Shown: positions 24,204 through 43,837, numbered from the stretch's first letter. The stretch: DNA of 64,000 bases from Amoebidium appalachense (GCA_963693365.1 CAVNZM010000012.1:2294001-2358000); one strand, 5' to 3'. Numbers and translations: made by a program. Notes: generated by a model from the sequence alone, not told the origin.

Positions 24204-25756
24204 GGGGGTATATCCACGTACTATGAGGCCGAGTCGTTAATCTGGAACTCGTTGCGGCGTGCATAGCACTCCTGCACACCCTTGTCTGACCACAGTTTCT
24301 TGATGGCCTCCGCAACGTGTGTGGGCATGCCCATGTTGTCGGTGGCCTCACCAAGATTCATCACAGTGTCCTGTGACGCCTGTTGCATGTGCAGCCCACA
24401 CATGTGAGATAGTGTGCCAATGGAAACTTTGCAATGCCAGGGAACAATACAGAGATGGCGAGAAGACGATCCAGCCCAAGTTTTTTTATGAAACAGACAC
24501 CGGTACACGATGAAGTGCCTGGATGTATTGACAAACACAATGCAGCTGAAGACAAACACATGCACACACATACACACAGAGAGAGAACACACATCCGGGC
24601 TCGCTCTTAGCACACAGGTAACACAACATTCTCCCCCCCTCCCCCCCCCCCCCCCCCTCCCCCCCCTTCCCCCCTCCCTCCCCGGGGGGACACGCACACA
24701 ACTTTCCCACCAAACTCCCTTTCGCCTCCTCGAAACCATCTTCCACACCAACATAAGACCAGGGGTTCCCACTAGGGCCAGGTGATCCCTTGGTTTGCTT
24801 GCCAACGAACCATCAAGAGCATTTCAACAGTGCTTGAAGTGCACTGTCACCTGGTTGGCTTCTAAATCTCAACCCTGAATTATTCACCATGCTTGTCCTG
24901 AAAGAATGATGCCACATCTCGTCGCCAGCAAATTAAACCGAACCAGAAGAAAGTCAAAGGAACCTTGCAATGCGCATCGACCTGCTTATTCTTTTCCGTA
25001 CTCCAAGAGCTGTGCTCACCAAATCCTAGTAACAAAGGCTCGGCTTCTAATAACCTGCACCGCTCGCCAGAAGTTTCGCGCTAACCCTTAGAACGGTACA
25101 TGGCAGCTTACACCTCCTGTTCACTATTATTCCATAATAACCGATCGAATCACATCACATGCATGTACGCACCTTCAGGCCGGGATCAGCAAGTTCGATG
25201 CCTTTGGCAGCCATTGCTCGTATAATGACCTGCATGGACTGAATAGTGTTGCCATAGATGACTTCCCTGTATTCAAGCGCAAGTTAGCAATCCGCACAAA
25301 ACGAATACATAACTGAGGCCATGCATTGCAAAGTAAAAAGAATCAGTATTTAGCTCACGCGTAACCAACCCTACCCACTCAGGCACTTGTGACCGGGTAA
25401 GGAAAACCCTCATCTGAAAAAAGTTTCAACAAGGAAAGAAAAGAAGAAGAGGTAGGCATTCACCACCTTTCTACATAGTATTTCCGAAGCCTGGTATGCC
25501 AGTCACTATATAATAGCCCAAAAACATCTAGAGCCAGCAAAACTCACCTGTAGCTTTGGCATTCATCCTTTGAAAAACCACTTTCGTGGATAATTTTCAT
25601 CTGCTTCACAATGGTACTCTTGCCTGATTCACCTGCACCAAGCAACAAGAGCTTTACTTCGCTCGCCAGTCTTCTCTTCTCCTTCTCGAGCTCGGCATCG
25701 ATGGCCTTAGAGTTATCAGCGGCCCCCTTCTCCTCAGAAGACGAAGCGCACCCCAT
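20375..25756 (-). CDS. Heterotrimeric G-protein alpha subunit, Gi/o class, seven exons
   Basis: Membrane-attached GTPase that relays receptor signals to effectors. Exons in transcript order: 25756-25548, 25266-25173, 24379-24222, 23800-23672, 22955-22826, 21411-21258, 20565-20375. All use GT/AG with consistent phases and give 354 residues, the same length as animal Gi. The N terminus MGCASS has the N-myristoylation glycine and a palmitoylatable cysteine. The P loop GAGESGKST falls at residues 40-48. Further motifs are RVKTTGI in switch I with the catalytic Arg, [12 protein letters not shown] in switch II with the catalytic Gln, FLNKVDLF (NKxD) and TCATDT. The C terminus is NLRDCGLL, with Cys four from the end, the pertussis-toxin ADP-ribosylation site of Gi/o proteins. 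Inferred: cyclase-inhibitory or ion-channel coupling; the partner is not known here. Confidence 0.96.
21006..21248. repeat. Poly(G) tracts and (GGT)n in an intron of the G alpha gene
   Basis: G homopolymers at about 21012-21049 and 21201-21248, separated by GA-rich sequence and preceded by GGT repeats. On the sense strand the second is a poly(C) tract that begins 9 bases after the exon 6 donor at 21257. Confidence 0.9.
21641..21916 (+). repeat. Interspersed repeat, subfamily B, full-length copy
   Basis: Starts TTTTGAATGCGTCAAAAAGT after a G tract and ends GGCCGGGGGTTAAAG. Internal landmarks: CATACATAAAGAGTATGCAT, CCCATCCTCAGGGGGGGCCC and GGTCACCCGTCTTGATCAGA. It lies in the intron between exons 5 and 6 of the G alpha gene and closely matches the copies at 33734-33998 (inverted) and 52276-52550. 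Confidence 0.92.
22319..22377. repeat. (GA)n tract with flanking GT and G tracts
   Basis: About 29 GA units preceded by a G homopolymer. A (GT)n tract follows at about 22486-22531 and another G-then-GA block at about 22727-22792. All are in the intron between exons 5 and 6 of the G alpha gene. Confidence 0.9.
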
Positions 25757-26940
25757 TTTCCCTTTATCACGCTCAAAAAACTAAGTGGATTCCCAAGACC
25801 TCAAAAACCCAGCCTCCTAACCAGGCTAACCCTCAATTGTTCGTTTAATAAGTCGCGTAGCCTAGGTGCGTTACAGCGCACGTAAAAGAAATTGTATTCT
25901 ACAGAACTGGATTCAAAACCACCAGCAACAAAAGCAAGAAGCCTAACTTAAGCTAAACAGGGGAGTCCAACTGATAGAAACTCTTTTTCTTCAGGGTGAT
26001 TTAGCCGAGGGTTTCACTGCCGAATGCGCGTTGGCGGATCTGGACGCCGATCATTATTAGAGGCAAATACCTGCATGCCGCAAAACAACCCTTTTGTACC
26101 AGAAATAGAACGGCAAACGTCGGTGTTTGATTGGTAAAGCGCGTATCTTTAAATTGTTAAGCCATCTGAAGTTTAACAAACAAATCAAAAAGCACTTTTG
26201 TATCTAGGTCACGGTTGTAAATGATGCTGCCGCCTTGCGTCTTTCTCCTCCAGTTCCGGTTCGTTTTGGTTGGTGCCCGCCGTGGAACTTTTTGAGGCGT
26301 TCACGTTGGAACAGCCCGTGGAAAGAGGAAAAACAAAGGGAACAGAGAAAGGGAAACATGAAAAAACCCGTGTTATACGCATGGTGGTGGAAATATAAGG
26401 GGATGAGACAGAAAATGGCTTAGCCTATTTGCCTCTTCACAATAGGTATGCTCCAGTCAAGGCGCGCTCGGACAAGTGAAGGCATATGTTACGGATGGGG
26501 ACTCCTTGGGTAGTTGATGTACAGCAACCTGTGCTTGTTACATCACCGTAGATGCACTCACCAGAGTGTCTGTCTTTCGCTAAGGAATATGCAAACGATG
26601 GAACGGCATAACAAAACAATTAATAAAGCAGGGTGTATAGATTACATCACTTGATTTGAGGCGTGTGCATGACGCCTTGAGTAAACCTCAAGCACACCCA
26701 CGCACGTAGCCAACAAAGGCAATTGTATTGGTGCGGGGTCAAACATATGAGGGACTTTGCGACATACATAGCAACATGCTACCTTCTACAACAAGTTTCT
26801 ACATGTTAATAGATTTATATGAGCTCAGTCACTGGTGATCGTTCAGAAGATTTTGCCTTCTATGTACACAGCGACAAAAGCGAGTCATAGTGATAACGAG
26901 AAAAAGTAAAACCACTCATATCACACGCTACACAGCTTAC
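25757..26940. other. Intergenic region between G alpha and the 199-residue protein gene
   Basis: About 1.2 kb. It should contain the promoter and 5' UTR of the minus-strand G alpha gene on its left and the 3' UTR of the next minus-strand gene on its right. One ATTGG pentamer is near 26130. No gene-like frame or long repeat was seen. Confidence 0.5.
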
Positions 26941-27540
26941 TCAAGGGTATTTTTCTAACTCCGACTGCAAGTAAGCTTGTGCCTTGAGTGCCTCTTCGAA
27001 GTTATCCATGAGCTTTATGGCACAAGGAAAAGCCAAGCCACCAATCCTGTCCCCACTTCTAGCAAGCGCATATTTTGGTGCCGCATCTGGTTTTGACCAA
27101 CACACAGCTGCGATACCAAGCGGCCACCCGCGCACTCCAGTGTATACCACTGCTTGGTCCACCGGCCCGTAAGCCTCCCATTGCTTCTTGAGCTCGTTGG
27201 TTGCATCCCGAGCTATGTTTGAAAGATCGTCTGTTCCTCTTGCAGCAAGCAAGATTTGGTCGTGGTTTCTAAGCACTGTAACATGGGGCTCCTTTCCCAA
27301 GTCCTTGACAAGTTCATTTTGCAGAGCCCTTCTTGCCTCATCTGTTGTGCGCCATTTTGCTATTGTGACTTCTGCTACCCCAACGGGGACAGCGTTGTCA
27401 AACAGCCGAATTCCCCGTATGCTCACATCATTGATGGGTGCGTATGTGCTGGCTAGCTGTATATAATCCTTCACAAGACGGCTGAAAACTCGTTGGCTGT
27501 GGCCGGTAGGGAGAAATCGTACAAGTGCGGCGCTTGCCAT
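26941..27540 (-). CDS. Unrecognised conserved-looking protein, 199 residues, single exon
   Basis: I do not recognise this protein. The start chosen is ATG 27540, opening MASAALVRFLP; an upstream ATG would add 30 residues rich in Thr and His that look like leader sequence. The composition is normal for a soluble globular protein, with no simple-repeat bias, no clear membrane segment and no cysteine cluster. Visible blocks are VAEVTIAKWRTTDEARRAL, VTVLRNHDQILLAARGTDDL, YTGVRGWPLGIAAVCW and an acidic C-terminal helix ending ELEKYP. It is intronless, unlike its neighbours. It is divergently arranged with the MIC19-like gene, whose start codon is about 830 bases away, so the two may share a promoter. 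No function is proposed. Confidence 0.75.
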   Translation of the reverse strand: MASAALVRFLPTGHSQRVFSRLVKDYIQLASTYAPINDVSIRGIRLFDNAVPVGVAEVTIAKWRTTDEARRALQNELVKDLGKEPHVTVLRNHDQILLAARGTDDLSNIARDATNELKKQWEAYGPVDQAVVYTGVRGWPLGIAAVCWSKPDAAPKYALARSGDRIGGLAFPCAIKLMDNFEEALKAQAYLQSELEKYP

Positions 27541-28066
27541 GGTGTAGGTGTGCACTAGATGGCTCAAAAAGGGGGAGTTTGTAAAGTGTGTGTGTGTAGA
27601 TGTGTCTAACAGAGGTTGCTTGCAGTTCACTCAAGACTTTTGGTCAGTAGTTCGATCCAGCATCAGCTATGAGAAAGGCTATCTTTTTGCCAGCGTGATG
27701 CAATTGGCCCTAGTAGTGTGATGTAGCGTGAACTGCTCAGGTGGCACGAGCAAAGCTGCCACTCCGGTTGTTCCATCGACTGTGGCAAGCGTCTATTGTT
27801 CTGCTTTCTACCAAACCCGGTGCCCTTCCAATAACCAATCACCACAATATGCGCGTATCCAACATATGCTTGTGAGGTTCAGGCCTTAACTTAGCACACT
27901 GTCTTCACACCCACGTGCGTCACTCTCGGGCTCACACCTTCACCAGCAAAGTTTTTCTGTTCTGTTTTCTGTCCACCTACCTATCCACTGTTGTCTGGCT
28001 GTGGTTGAGGTCTGAAGTGCGTAACCGTTGATCAGCATCACTGTTGGCAGAAGTCATTGGTATTAA

Positions 28067-28074
28067 TGACGTCA
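28067..28074. promoter_or_regulatory. CRE palindrome TGACGTCA in the divergent intergenic region
   Basis: Perfect TGACGTCA between the 199-residue protein gene and the MIC19-like gene, about 290 bases upstream of the latter's ATG. Such sites bind CREB/ATF-type bZIP factors in other eukaryotes. Other copies are at 35410-35417, 36682-36689, 57642-57649 and 60131-60138. Confidence 0.35.
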
Positions 28075-28367
28075 TAGTCTATAGTCTGCCGGGTGTGCGT
28101 GGCCCCCCGGCCTTTGCCGCTGGACGAACTTTTGTGTCACGGCAAAACTTTGAAGGCTTTGCGACTGTGAAAGCCTTTTTTGTTACATGGTGATCCGAAT
28201 ATAGCAAGCTAGAAAAACATATGCAGTTAGAGTGCTAGCCAGGGCTACCTCCAGTTGTTTCTTTGCACGTTTCTAAAGAAGGCCACCTTTAGTGTTGCTC
28301 AGAACTGCAGCTGGCGCAAATATAGCCTAATATCAAGACACCCCATCTCCATCATTGAGAAGAAAAA

Positions 28368-35429
<7,062 letters not shown>

Positions 35430-37344
35430 CCATGTATGGTCACACGGCCGACCAATCATTTCGAAGCAGAGTGAAATACCCCTCTAACCATCACGATGCC
35501 GTTGGAAACTCGAGCTCAACCAACTCCATATCGGTGGGAAAGAAGGGGGTTGCAGAAGTTACAGATGACGGGTAAACATATAGGTGTATAGGAGAATGTT
35601 GATTGACATATTTGAATATGTTCATGCAGTGTTTTGGTGCATATTCTAGGACACTGTATATCATGCATGCTGCATCACGTTTCCCTGTTTCTCGTTCGCA
35701 TAGAGCTAAATATACCCCTTATTCTCACAGCGAGTATACTGCGCACTTCGAGTATGCTTATCTTGTAGCTCGGAATGTGTGTTCATTTGAGGTGAGACGT
35801 AAACGCATCACACACCCAAACGTAAACATACTCAGATTTAATTTTTTACGTTTTTTTTTTTTTCATTTGAGTGAGACGTAAACGCATGGCACACACAAAC
35901 ATATATAGCCATCACCGATCCTTGCAGGTCCGAGGATAGCCTTTTTTCTTTTTTTGCTTTTGGTCCGGTCATACTACATGTAGTAACTGTTGTGGAAAAA
36001 GGATTTAAATGCAACTTTTATACGTAGCATCGTGCCACGGGGCCGGTAAGAACACGTTTACGTGTCAAGATTGTCTATGCAAAATGAGGTCATAAATTGC
36101 CCTCGCAATTCTCGCCTGGGTCTCCCTAATACCAAGCAAGGGCCAAGGAAGAAAGGCTCGCTGGTGTGTTGTGTGTGTGTGTCACGTGTCACAGCTGTCT
36201 GTGTGTGTGGGTGTGTGTGTGGTGTGTGGGTGTGCACATGTGAGTGTACATATGCATCTGTGTGTGTGTGTGTGTGTTGCGTGCACTACACATGTGTGTG
36301 ATGGTGGGGGCCCCCGAGCGCCGGGGGGAGGGGGGGGGGGGGGGGATGGGATATCAATGTATCATATGCATGATATATTGACCACACCCTCCGGCCCATA
36401 CGATGTGGTGATGGTGGTGATGTGGCGGGCGGGGGCTGCCCAACCAGGCCCAGCGCCATGCTTGGCCCGCAAAACGCACAAGCCGAGCTGCACATGACCG
36501 GTCCGGCCTCAGAAAATGTTCGGGCCGCGACCCTAGCTAGCTAGCTAGGCCTCCTAGGCCTACACATTGGCCTTAATTATATGTATGCATGCCCTTCCCC
36601 CCCTCCCCCCCCCCCCCCCCCCCCCCGCTTTTTCCTCGAGCTCGGTGGCCCAAATCGCAAATGCAAGTGCACCGTGGCCGTTGACGTCATAGTGCACTGC
36701 CACCATATGCAAATGGGTGCAGAACACGGAGGCACGTCAGGAGCATTACGCTATAGTATTGGCTGTGAGCCCGGACTAGCGCTGGATCCGGATCCCCCAC
36801 ATGATCGATTGGGCCGCAATGTCCTAAAAAGGAGATATCACCTCATATATGGCCAAATTCAAGTTTTAAATTAAAGCGGGCGTCATCGTGCACAAACACT
36901 TGAACTTTATTTACGGTATCAACCATCCAACCGCCAGGGCAGGAAAAAAACAAGAAAAAAAGCAAAAAAGGCAAAAAAAAAAATCCAAATCATAAAATAT
37001 CAACCCACCCCCCACCGTAATTTGAAACTTCTACCGTCGTCCAGAAGCACAGTCGACCCAACCCAGGGTGCACAGGCGACATACACATGCACACAGCCAC
37101 ACACAGTGGCGGGACCTGATACAGAGTCGGCCCACCTACTGCACAGCACACGTGTTACAAAAAACATGTTCGGAAGTAGTGGAGACAAAAGAGGTGTTCC
37201 CCAGCTCCAGCAGCCAGATGTACCCAGCAAGAAAAAGAATCACATCACCTGTACCTGCTACAGAAGAATACGGTTGGCTGGTGTAAGAAAGCATTTTCTC
37301 CGAAACAAGGGGCAATAACTCTCGCTTCCATAACACACACACAC

Positions 37345-37386
<42 letters not shown>

Positions 37387-37863
37387 GCACACCAGCACCA
37401 CCAACATCAGCCCCCCCCCCCCTTCCTCCCCCCTCTGCAGGCAATGATATGTAGTCCAAGATGCAGTAACGGATGATCTGCATATTGAATGATAGCATTT
37501 GATGCATTGTTGCACACCCCTCCATCTCTGCAGACGTGGGAGCCTAATGAAGAGGTGTGAGAGCACGACCGTCCATGGAACCAACACCACTCAACGAGCA
37601 ACATCAGACAAACGAAGCAGACGTCAGGATGTCATATGCATCTGTCTTGCATTAAAAAGCTTACACGGGAAGTGAAACATGTGAGAGGCATGGTGTGCTA
37701 TTCATCCCTATACGTCCTGGGAGGGTACGAGCGTTTCTTTGGCGTAAGACAGAAGATGTGTGTGTGTGTGACGCGTACAAAGTACACTCCCAACGGGCAT
37801 CACTTAGCACACACAAAGAGGAGGAGAAGGAGGAGTCAGGGGGGTGGGGGGGGGTGATTTACC
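35430..37863. other. Intergenic region between two converging genes
   Basis: It lies between the 3' ends of the MIC19-like gene (plus) and the SR factor (minus). It holds GT and CA tracts (about 36230-36280 and 37335-37382), a C homopolymer at about 36607-36626 and a TGACGTCA at 36682-36689. A moderately open frame at 37022-37318 has no recognisable domain. No gene is called. Confidence 0.45.
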
Positions 37864-38104
37864 TTAGGGGGTGTTAGAGCGGGAGCGGAAGTCGTTGCGA
37901 GGGGACTGCCTGTCATCGTCCGGTCGGTCATCCTCGATAGGTGCCCTACGACCCCTGCAACACACAATGTTTAAAAATGCTATGAACCACCCCCTCCCCC
38001 CAACCCCCTTCTTAACAGACACACACTTGCAGAAAAAGAACAGACCCACTCACACAGTGTGACACACACACACACACACACACCCAAAAAAAAAAAAAAA
38101 AAAA

Positions 38105-38146
<42 letters not shown>

Positions 38147-39465
38147 CGCGTAGCAATGTCGTGTGTGTCTGTGTTTGGTGTGCATGAATGGTGGTGGTGG
38201 CAGGAAGTAGTGACAGTTACCTACCCGTCATTACGACCCTCCCTTTCATCGTTGCGCATAGGAGACCTCCTGTCGTCATCTGCAGGGTACGTGTTAGCTC
38301 ACATCCTACCCCCTACCCCAACACTTTGCCATGGCTAATACAGAACATGCAATTAGGGAAGGAGATAGAGACTGCATGTGTAAGTAACGGTCAAGGTCTC
38401 ACCAGCCACCACAGGATTGAATTCTAAAAAAGACAAGATAGATTGCTTGTGTTAGATAACAACTGCCTGTATCACATGCGCCAAAGAAATAATAATAATA
38501 ATAATAGCAATAATAAAAAAAAGAAGGCCTGGTGCGCACGAAGAAATTACAAAACACGTATGCTGTGTTAGCTTCCTCAATCACTCTTAACTCGTCCCTC
38601 TCAATGTTCATCGGGTACACAAAAGGTTCTATGTTAAGCATTTAGGGGGCAGGTGTGTAAAGGCATGGGATGGGAGGGGACACTCCCCATTTGGTTCGGG
38701 GTGGTTAGTTGGTTAGTCATCGCCTGTCTTTTCATGCCAGTCACAATGCAATCTGTTCCGCCGTGCACAGTTTCACGCTATCGATCTCCCGTGCAACCGC
38801 CTTTTCTCGATTGAATTTTCCGAAGCATTCGTGACCGAAAACCGATTAAACGATAGCAACCGACATAAACCCGTGCATATATAGAAGCCCGCACACCCGC
38901 ACAGTGCCGATATTTTGGTCTTGGCACAAACCTGCACATAGATTCAAAAAGGCCGTCCAACTTTATTGACTGAAAAATGACTGAAACAGGGCAAAACCAC
39001 ATTGGAATTTACACATTTTTGCCTCCTTTTCATGACCGATTATCGATTGGTTACCGCACCGTCGACTCACACCGACAGACGTTAGCCATAATCGACTTTG
39101 CAAGAACCGTAATCAGAAGACAAAACAAGCCGTAGGAGTAAAACGATCGTGCAAAAATGCAACCCGCGCGATTCACACCGTGACCCGAAACCGTACATCC
39201 GAAAGACTGCAACCCGAACCGTGACCCGAACCGAAAGGTGGGGACCGGCGGCCGACGTCCGTTACCGAACCGTTTGCCGTTCACGCCTGCAACTCACCAG
39301 GGGCATCAGCACGTTCGCGGCCGAGCGGAGATCGTGACCTGCACAAGTGCACACAGTCAGAACCGGGGCCAGATAGCATGATGTTCAGACAAGGTGTGTG
39401 TGTGTCCCTCTATCCCTCCCTCCCTCCCTCCCTATTTCTCTCTCTGTGTGTGTGCACGCACGCAC

Positions 39466-39496
<31 letters not shown>

Positions 39497-41125
39497 GGGT
39501 TGGACCGTCTCCTCTCAGCCCCCCCTCCCTCCCCCTCCCCCCCCACCCTCTCTCTCTCTCTCTCTCTCTCTCTGTGCGTGTGTGTGCTGTGTGTGTACGC
39601 GTAGCAGTGTGTGTGCGTGTACATCTACGTATGTTTTTATGTGTCGATGGCATGCATACCGTACCATGCAGCAACTTCATGACATTTGTGTCGATTAAAC
39701 GCTGGCTGACTGTCCATTGTGTCTACACTCACCTTTAGATTGCACAATCCTACGTGTCATCGTACATGAATGAGCAACGTAAAGAATGCAGGAAGAGGGG
39801 GAAGGGTGGGGGGGGGGGGGGGTTAAAGACTTACCGGGACCGACGAGCCTGCCGATCATTTACGTCATCATCTGAATAAAAAAAGAAAGAAAAGAAAAGA
39901 AGAGAAAAGAAAAGGAAAGGAAAGGAAAGAAAAGGAAAGTGGGGAAAAAAAGGAAAAAAGATGGTGTCAGGGATCAAACCACCGAATGTGTGTCATCGTG
40001 CGAGAGCAGATGTTTGGCGATGTATGTGCAGTGAATACAGTTGATGCACCTATGAGTACAAGCACAAACATGCAGCAGAGTTGATTGGATACATGCACGA
40101 AGCAACCTCTTTTGTCTAGAACGGGTCCTTGTCAGCACGTGCACACACACACAAACACACAGACACACACACACACACACAAGCAGGGCACGCACACAAG
40201 CGCCAATGCACCCAAACAGCTGCCCGTAGCCTTCACACTCAACATCTATTCTCAATAAGCAACCTGTCAGTCCGTAGAAAAGAAATTGGGCAACCAAACA
40301 AAACAAGAATTGAGTGACACTGGCGAGCCAGTGGGAAAGCCATCCCAGTGAGCGGAAAGAGGAGAATCGAGAAGGAGGGGGAGGGGGTGGGGGGGGGGGG
40401 GGGTTTGAATGCGGAACACGGTACGAAGTACGCATACACGATGAGAAGCATGGTGCAGGACACATGCAAAGGCAAACATTCAAGTATGCAACATCAGCCA
40501 TGCGCACAGTATGCGTCATAAGCAGAGCCCATCCTGAGGGAGGGCCCAAGTCATCAATTGCGTCTGAGTTTCGACCCCTTAGCCCGCGTATATACGACTC
40601 TCCAACTCAGACAGCATCATCAACTGAACTTGGGAGGGTCAACCCGTCTTGATCAAAGACGACCAGGGTTGCTTATGCAAGCAAGGTGAGCAAAACGGTG
40701 AAAATGTGTGTGCAAACTAAAAAAGTGCAGCGAAAAATGCGTATGTGGGAGGGGGGGGGGAGGGGGGGGGGGAAGGGGCAGGGAGGGGTACCGGGGGGGT
40801 TTTGAATGCGTCAAAAAGTACGAAGTACACAAGAACAAACGGATAACACGATGCAGAATGCAAGCCATACATAAAGAGTATGCATAATAAGCAGAGCCCA
40901 TCCTCAGGGGGGGCCCACGTCATCCACAGTACCCGAGTTTCGACCTATTCCCCTCGTTAACGAAACCCAACTCAGATACTGTTTCACTTGAACATGAGTA
41001 GGTCACCCGTGGGGGAGGGGGGGGGGGGGGGGGGGGGGGGGGGCAAAAAGAAAGAGAAAGGTGATGTGAAAGGGGAAAAGGTTTGTGTGTGTGTGTGTGT
41101 GTGTGTGTGTTCCTTTTTTTTTTTT

Positions 41126-41156
<31 letters not shown>

Positions 41157-41198
41157 GGGTGTGTGTGTGTGTGTGCTTTTTTTTTTTTTTTTTTTTTT

Positions 41199-41238
<40 letters not shown>

Positions 41239-42735
41239 TTACCGCGGCGATCCCTCTCCCTATCCATGCCTCTGTCTCTGCCCATATCGCCGGCCCGTGG
41301 GCCGAGCCTGTCTTCGAACCGATCCCTCTCGTTCCTGAAATCTCTCACCAAGGGCCTGTCGTCTCTGAATCCCCCACGATCATCTCTGAACCCCCCGCGA
41401 TCATCTCTGAGCCCCCCACGATCGTCACGGAAACCTCCCCTCCTGTCATCACGGAAATCCCTGGGAGGGGGTGGCCGCGTGTCCCGGAAGGGCGGACGCT
41501 CATCCCTCCGATAATCCACAGGCCCCCTCCGATCAAAATCCGGCCCCGCGCCTGTCAAAATCTCTCTCGTATGGTGCCCGCGCAATTCCGCGATCGTGAA
41601 ATCCCCCTCCGCCCCTCGGTCCGCGGTCATCAAAACGATCATAACCCCTGTCTCTGGCGGGTGGGGGGGCACGGAAATCGTCATAACGGCCCCGTTCGTC
41701 GAAACGATCACGGTACCCACCACGCCCACCCCCGTACCCTCCCGCCCCACCGCGATAGTAATCACCACCACCACCACCGCGTGAGAAGGGTGGGGGACCA
41801 CCCTTTACGCCCCCAACACCATCAGCTTCACTGCGCCACGTTTGAGGGGGAGGCCGGCGGGTGAACTGTTAAAAAAGGAAAAGAGGAGTTAGGTTGGTGG
41901 AAGAGGGGACAAGCTGAAATGAGACTGGACAAGGTAAGCTGGTGTGTGTGGGATGGGTGTGTGTTGTGCGTGTTTATGCACACATACGAAAATCAAACAC
42001 GCAGGCACGTGCAAAGCTCGTGAACAAAACCAAAGCACAACGAAACAACACAATGTAATCTGCGTGTCGTTGCACAACAGAAGTTGCATGCAAAAGGTAC
42101 TCCCTGTTTCATCATTTTCACTCGCATAATCTACACTGATATCCGCAACCAAGCAAATAACAGCACCCAAACCACCAATTCTATCAACTTATGAAATGAA
42201 GTTGACTACTCACCTCCACAGTAATCTCCCGTCCGTTGATACGGCGCCCGCGCATAGCACCGATGGCATCTTCGGCATCGCGAATGCGCTCAAACTCAAC
42301 AAAGGCAAACGACTTCCCTCCTGTAACAAGAAACCATACGTGTTAGTGAGGATACGCAGACATAAATGGCTGGCGGAACAAATCTACGATAAGTTGTGCT
42401 TCGAAAAGTAAATAGACAAGCAAAACCGACAGCGGTGTATACCCACACGCGTTCCATTTCAGCCTTTCAACAAGATAAGCGTCAAAGACTCTCTCACACA
42501 AACACACTTCAGTCACACACACACACACCCATAAAGTCAGAGAAAAACACTCTCCTACACGAGCACGCACACACGCACGCACGCACGCACACACACACAC
42601 ACGCACACACACACACACACCAGGTATGTCGCATCTGACCAAGCGGCCAAAGCGGCCAAACTCCACAGCCAGGTCCTCTGCCGTGGTGTTGTAGTCGAAC
42701 CCCGACACGTACAGCGTGGTGTTGCGAACTGCCAT
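37864..42735 (-). CDS. SR/RGG-type splicing factor with one RRM; apparent frameshift in exon 3
   Basis: Nuclear RNA-binding protein that would select splice sites. Exons in transcript order: 42735-42621, 42320-42214, 41865-41243, 39871-39835, 39338-39298, 38279-38225, 37954-37864. The single RRM (residues 1-74) has RNP2 LYVSGF and RNP1 KSFAFVEF. It is followed by Gly/Arg repeats, many DRGGFRDD units, and short RS stretches (RRSRSRSP near the middle of the tail, RSRSNTP at the end). Without adjustment the CDS is 1069 bases: at 41541-41550, in a run of four C on the plus strand, the frame shifts, and the upstream frame ends seven bases later at a TGA. Repeat-rich Asp/Arg coding resumes in the other frame, so one base too many is the simplest reading, giving about 355 residues. 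This could be a sequencing error, an allele or a broken gene. The 5' UTR intron suggests a real transcript. Confidence 0.88.
38770..39290. repeat. CCGAA/GTGACC-rich degenerate repeats in an SR-factor intron
   Basis: CCGAA, ACCGAT and CCGTGACCCGAA recur many times with variation, most densely at 39170-39260. The block lies between exons 5 and 6. No coding potential or family was recognised. Confidence 0.4.
40404..40686 (+). repeat. Interspersed repeat, subfamily A with B-like tail
   Basis: Begins TTTGAATGCGGAACACGG after a G tract, continues through GCAGAGCCCATCCTGAGGG and GAGTTTCGACCCC, and ends GGGTTGCTTATGCAAGCAAGG. It is the longest subfamily A copy and shows that A has the same 3' portion as B. 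Located in intron 3 of the SR gene. Confidence 0.88.
40800..41010 (+). repeat. Interspersed repeat, subfamily B, truncated at a G tract
   Basis: TTTTGAATGCGTC through AACATGAGTAGGTCACCCGT, then cut off by a G homopolymer (about 41014-41043). Same intron and orientation as the copy at 40404. Confidence 0.9.
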
Positions 42736-42759
42736 GTTTGCTGTGCGGCCACTTGCCTA

Positions 42760-43595
42760 CCTGAAAAACAAATGGGAAAGAATGTGAGCTGTATGGTGTG
42801 AAGGGAGGGGTTGGGGTTGGGCCAGGGGAAACGAGAGGGCAAAGAGGATGAGAAGAGGAGTGATTGCTGTGGAAAGCCTCGGAGGGGAGAGGGGAGGGGC
42901 GGTTGGGGTGGTAGATGCTTCTGCGGATGGTAGGAAGGGAATGGGAGCCCATAAACAGGCGCTGAATAAGGTAAGATGTAATGTGCGAACAACCCTCGCC
43001 CCGTTTTCCGGTGCATAACCAGGTGGAGGGAGCAAAGAATCAAAAGGAGAGCAAGCTGGTTCCATGTGTAGTGCAGAAGGCCTATATGGAGTTGTAACTG
43101 TTCCACCAACAAAAACACCGGCCCAAAGTGTGCCCAAAACCACGTAGCAGACAGACAAACCCACAATGTTTCATGCTAAATTTCATCGGCAATCAGTGCT
43201 TTAACGCAAAAAAAACAGATAACGCCTATCCAGGTGTGTTGGAAGATAACCGAAGATAGCATAATATACGGCGCATGACCCCAACTCCATTCTAGCCACT
43301 CACAACGAAAAAGGAAGGCAGCGAAGAAGTACACAGGAAAGGAGTGGAATGGCAAACAAGTTCAGTTCAGAAAAACGCTGACACAGAGTCCGTAACCAAA
43401 GGAAATCCAATTGAGCAATGATGGCGTTAAGCAGCGGAACAAAAATGGAGATCTAGAGGAGAAACCGGCGTGCCAGACGTTCCGTCAAACATCCAGAAGC
43501 ATGTGTGTTGGTAATGACACGCCACCAGTCGCAGCTCGTGTGCACACCAGCCAAAACGCGAGAAAGCGCGGGTTTTAAAAGAAATTGAACTTACC
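42760..43595 (-). other. 5' UTR intron of the SR factor gene
   Basis: On the minus strand a donor AAAAG/GTAAGT puts the end of a non-coding exon at 43595, and an acceptor TTTTTCAG puts the start of the coding exon's leader at 42760, 25 bases before the ATG. Both sites are strong and correctly placed. The upstream limit of the first exon is not determined. Confidence 0.6.
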
Positions 43596-43837
43596 TTTTG
43601 ACACTATCTACTAGATACGCCGCCACTGTCTACGTGTGTGGCAGCCGTTCAGTATCCCTTTCCCTAGTATGATTTGTGAAGTCTACTTATTACAAACCTC
43701 GTTTTTACATCAGTCTGATCATGCATGAGTGCATGTGTTTTCGTCAGCACATACCTTACCTTATATGGATGACGTGCAAAGCAACAACCAATCAAATGCC
43801 GCGTTGTGCGCAATTGAAACATGCACCGTGATGCCGC

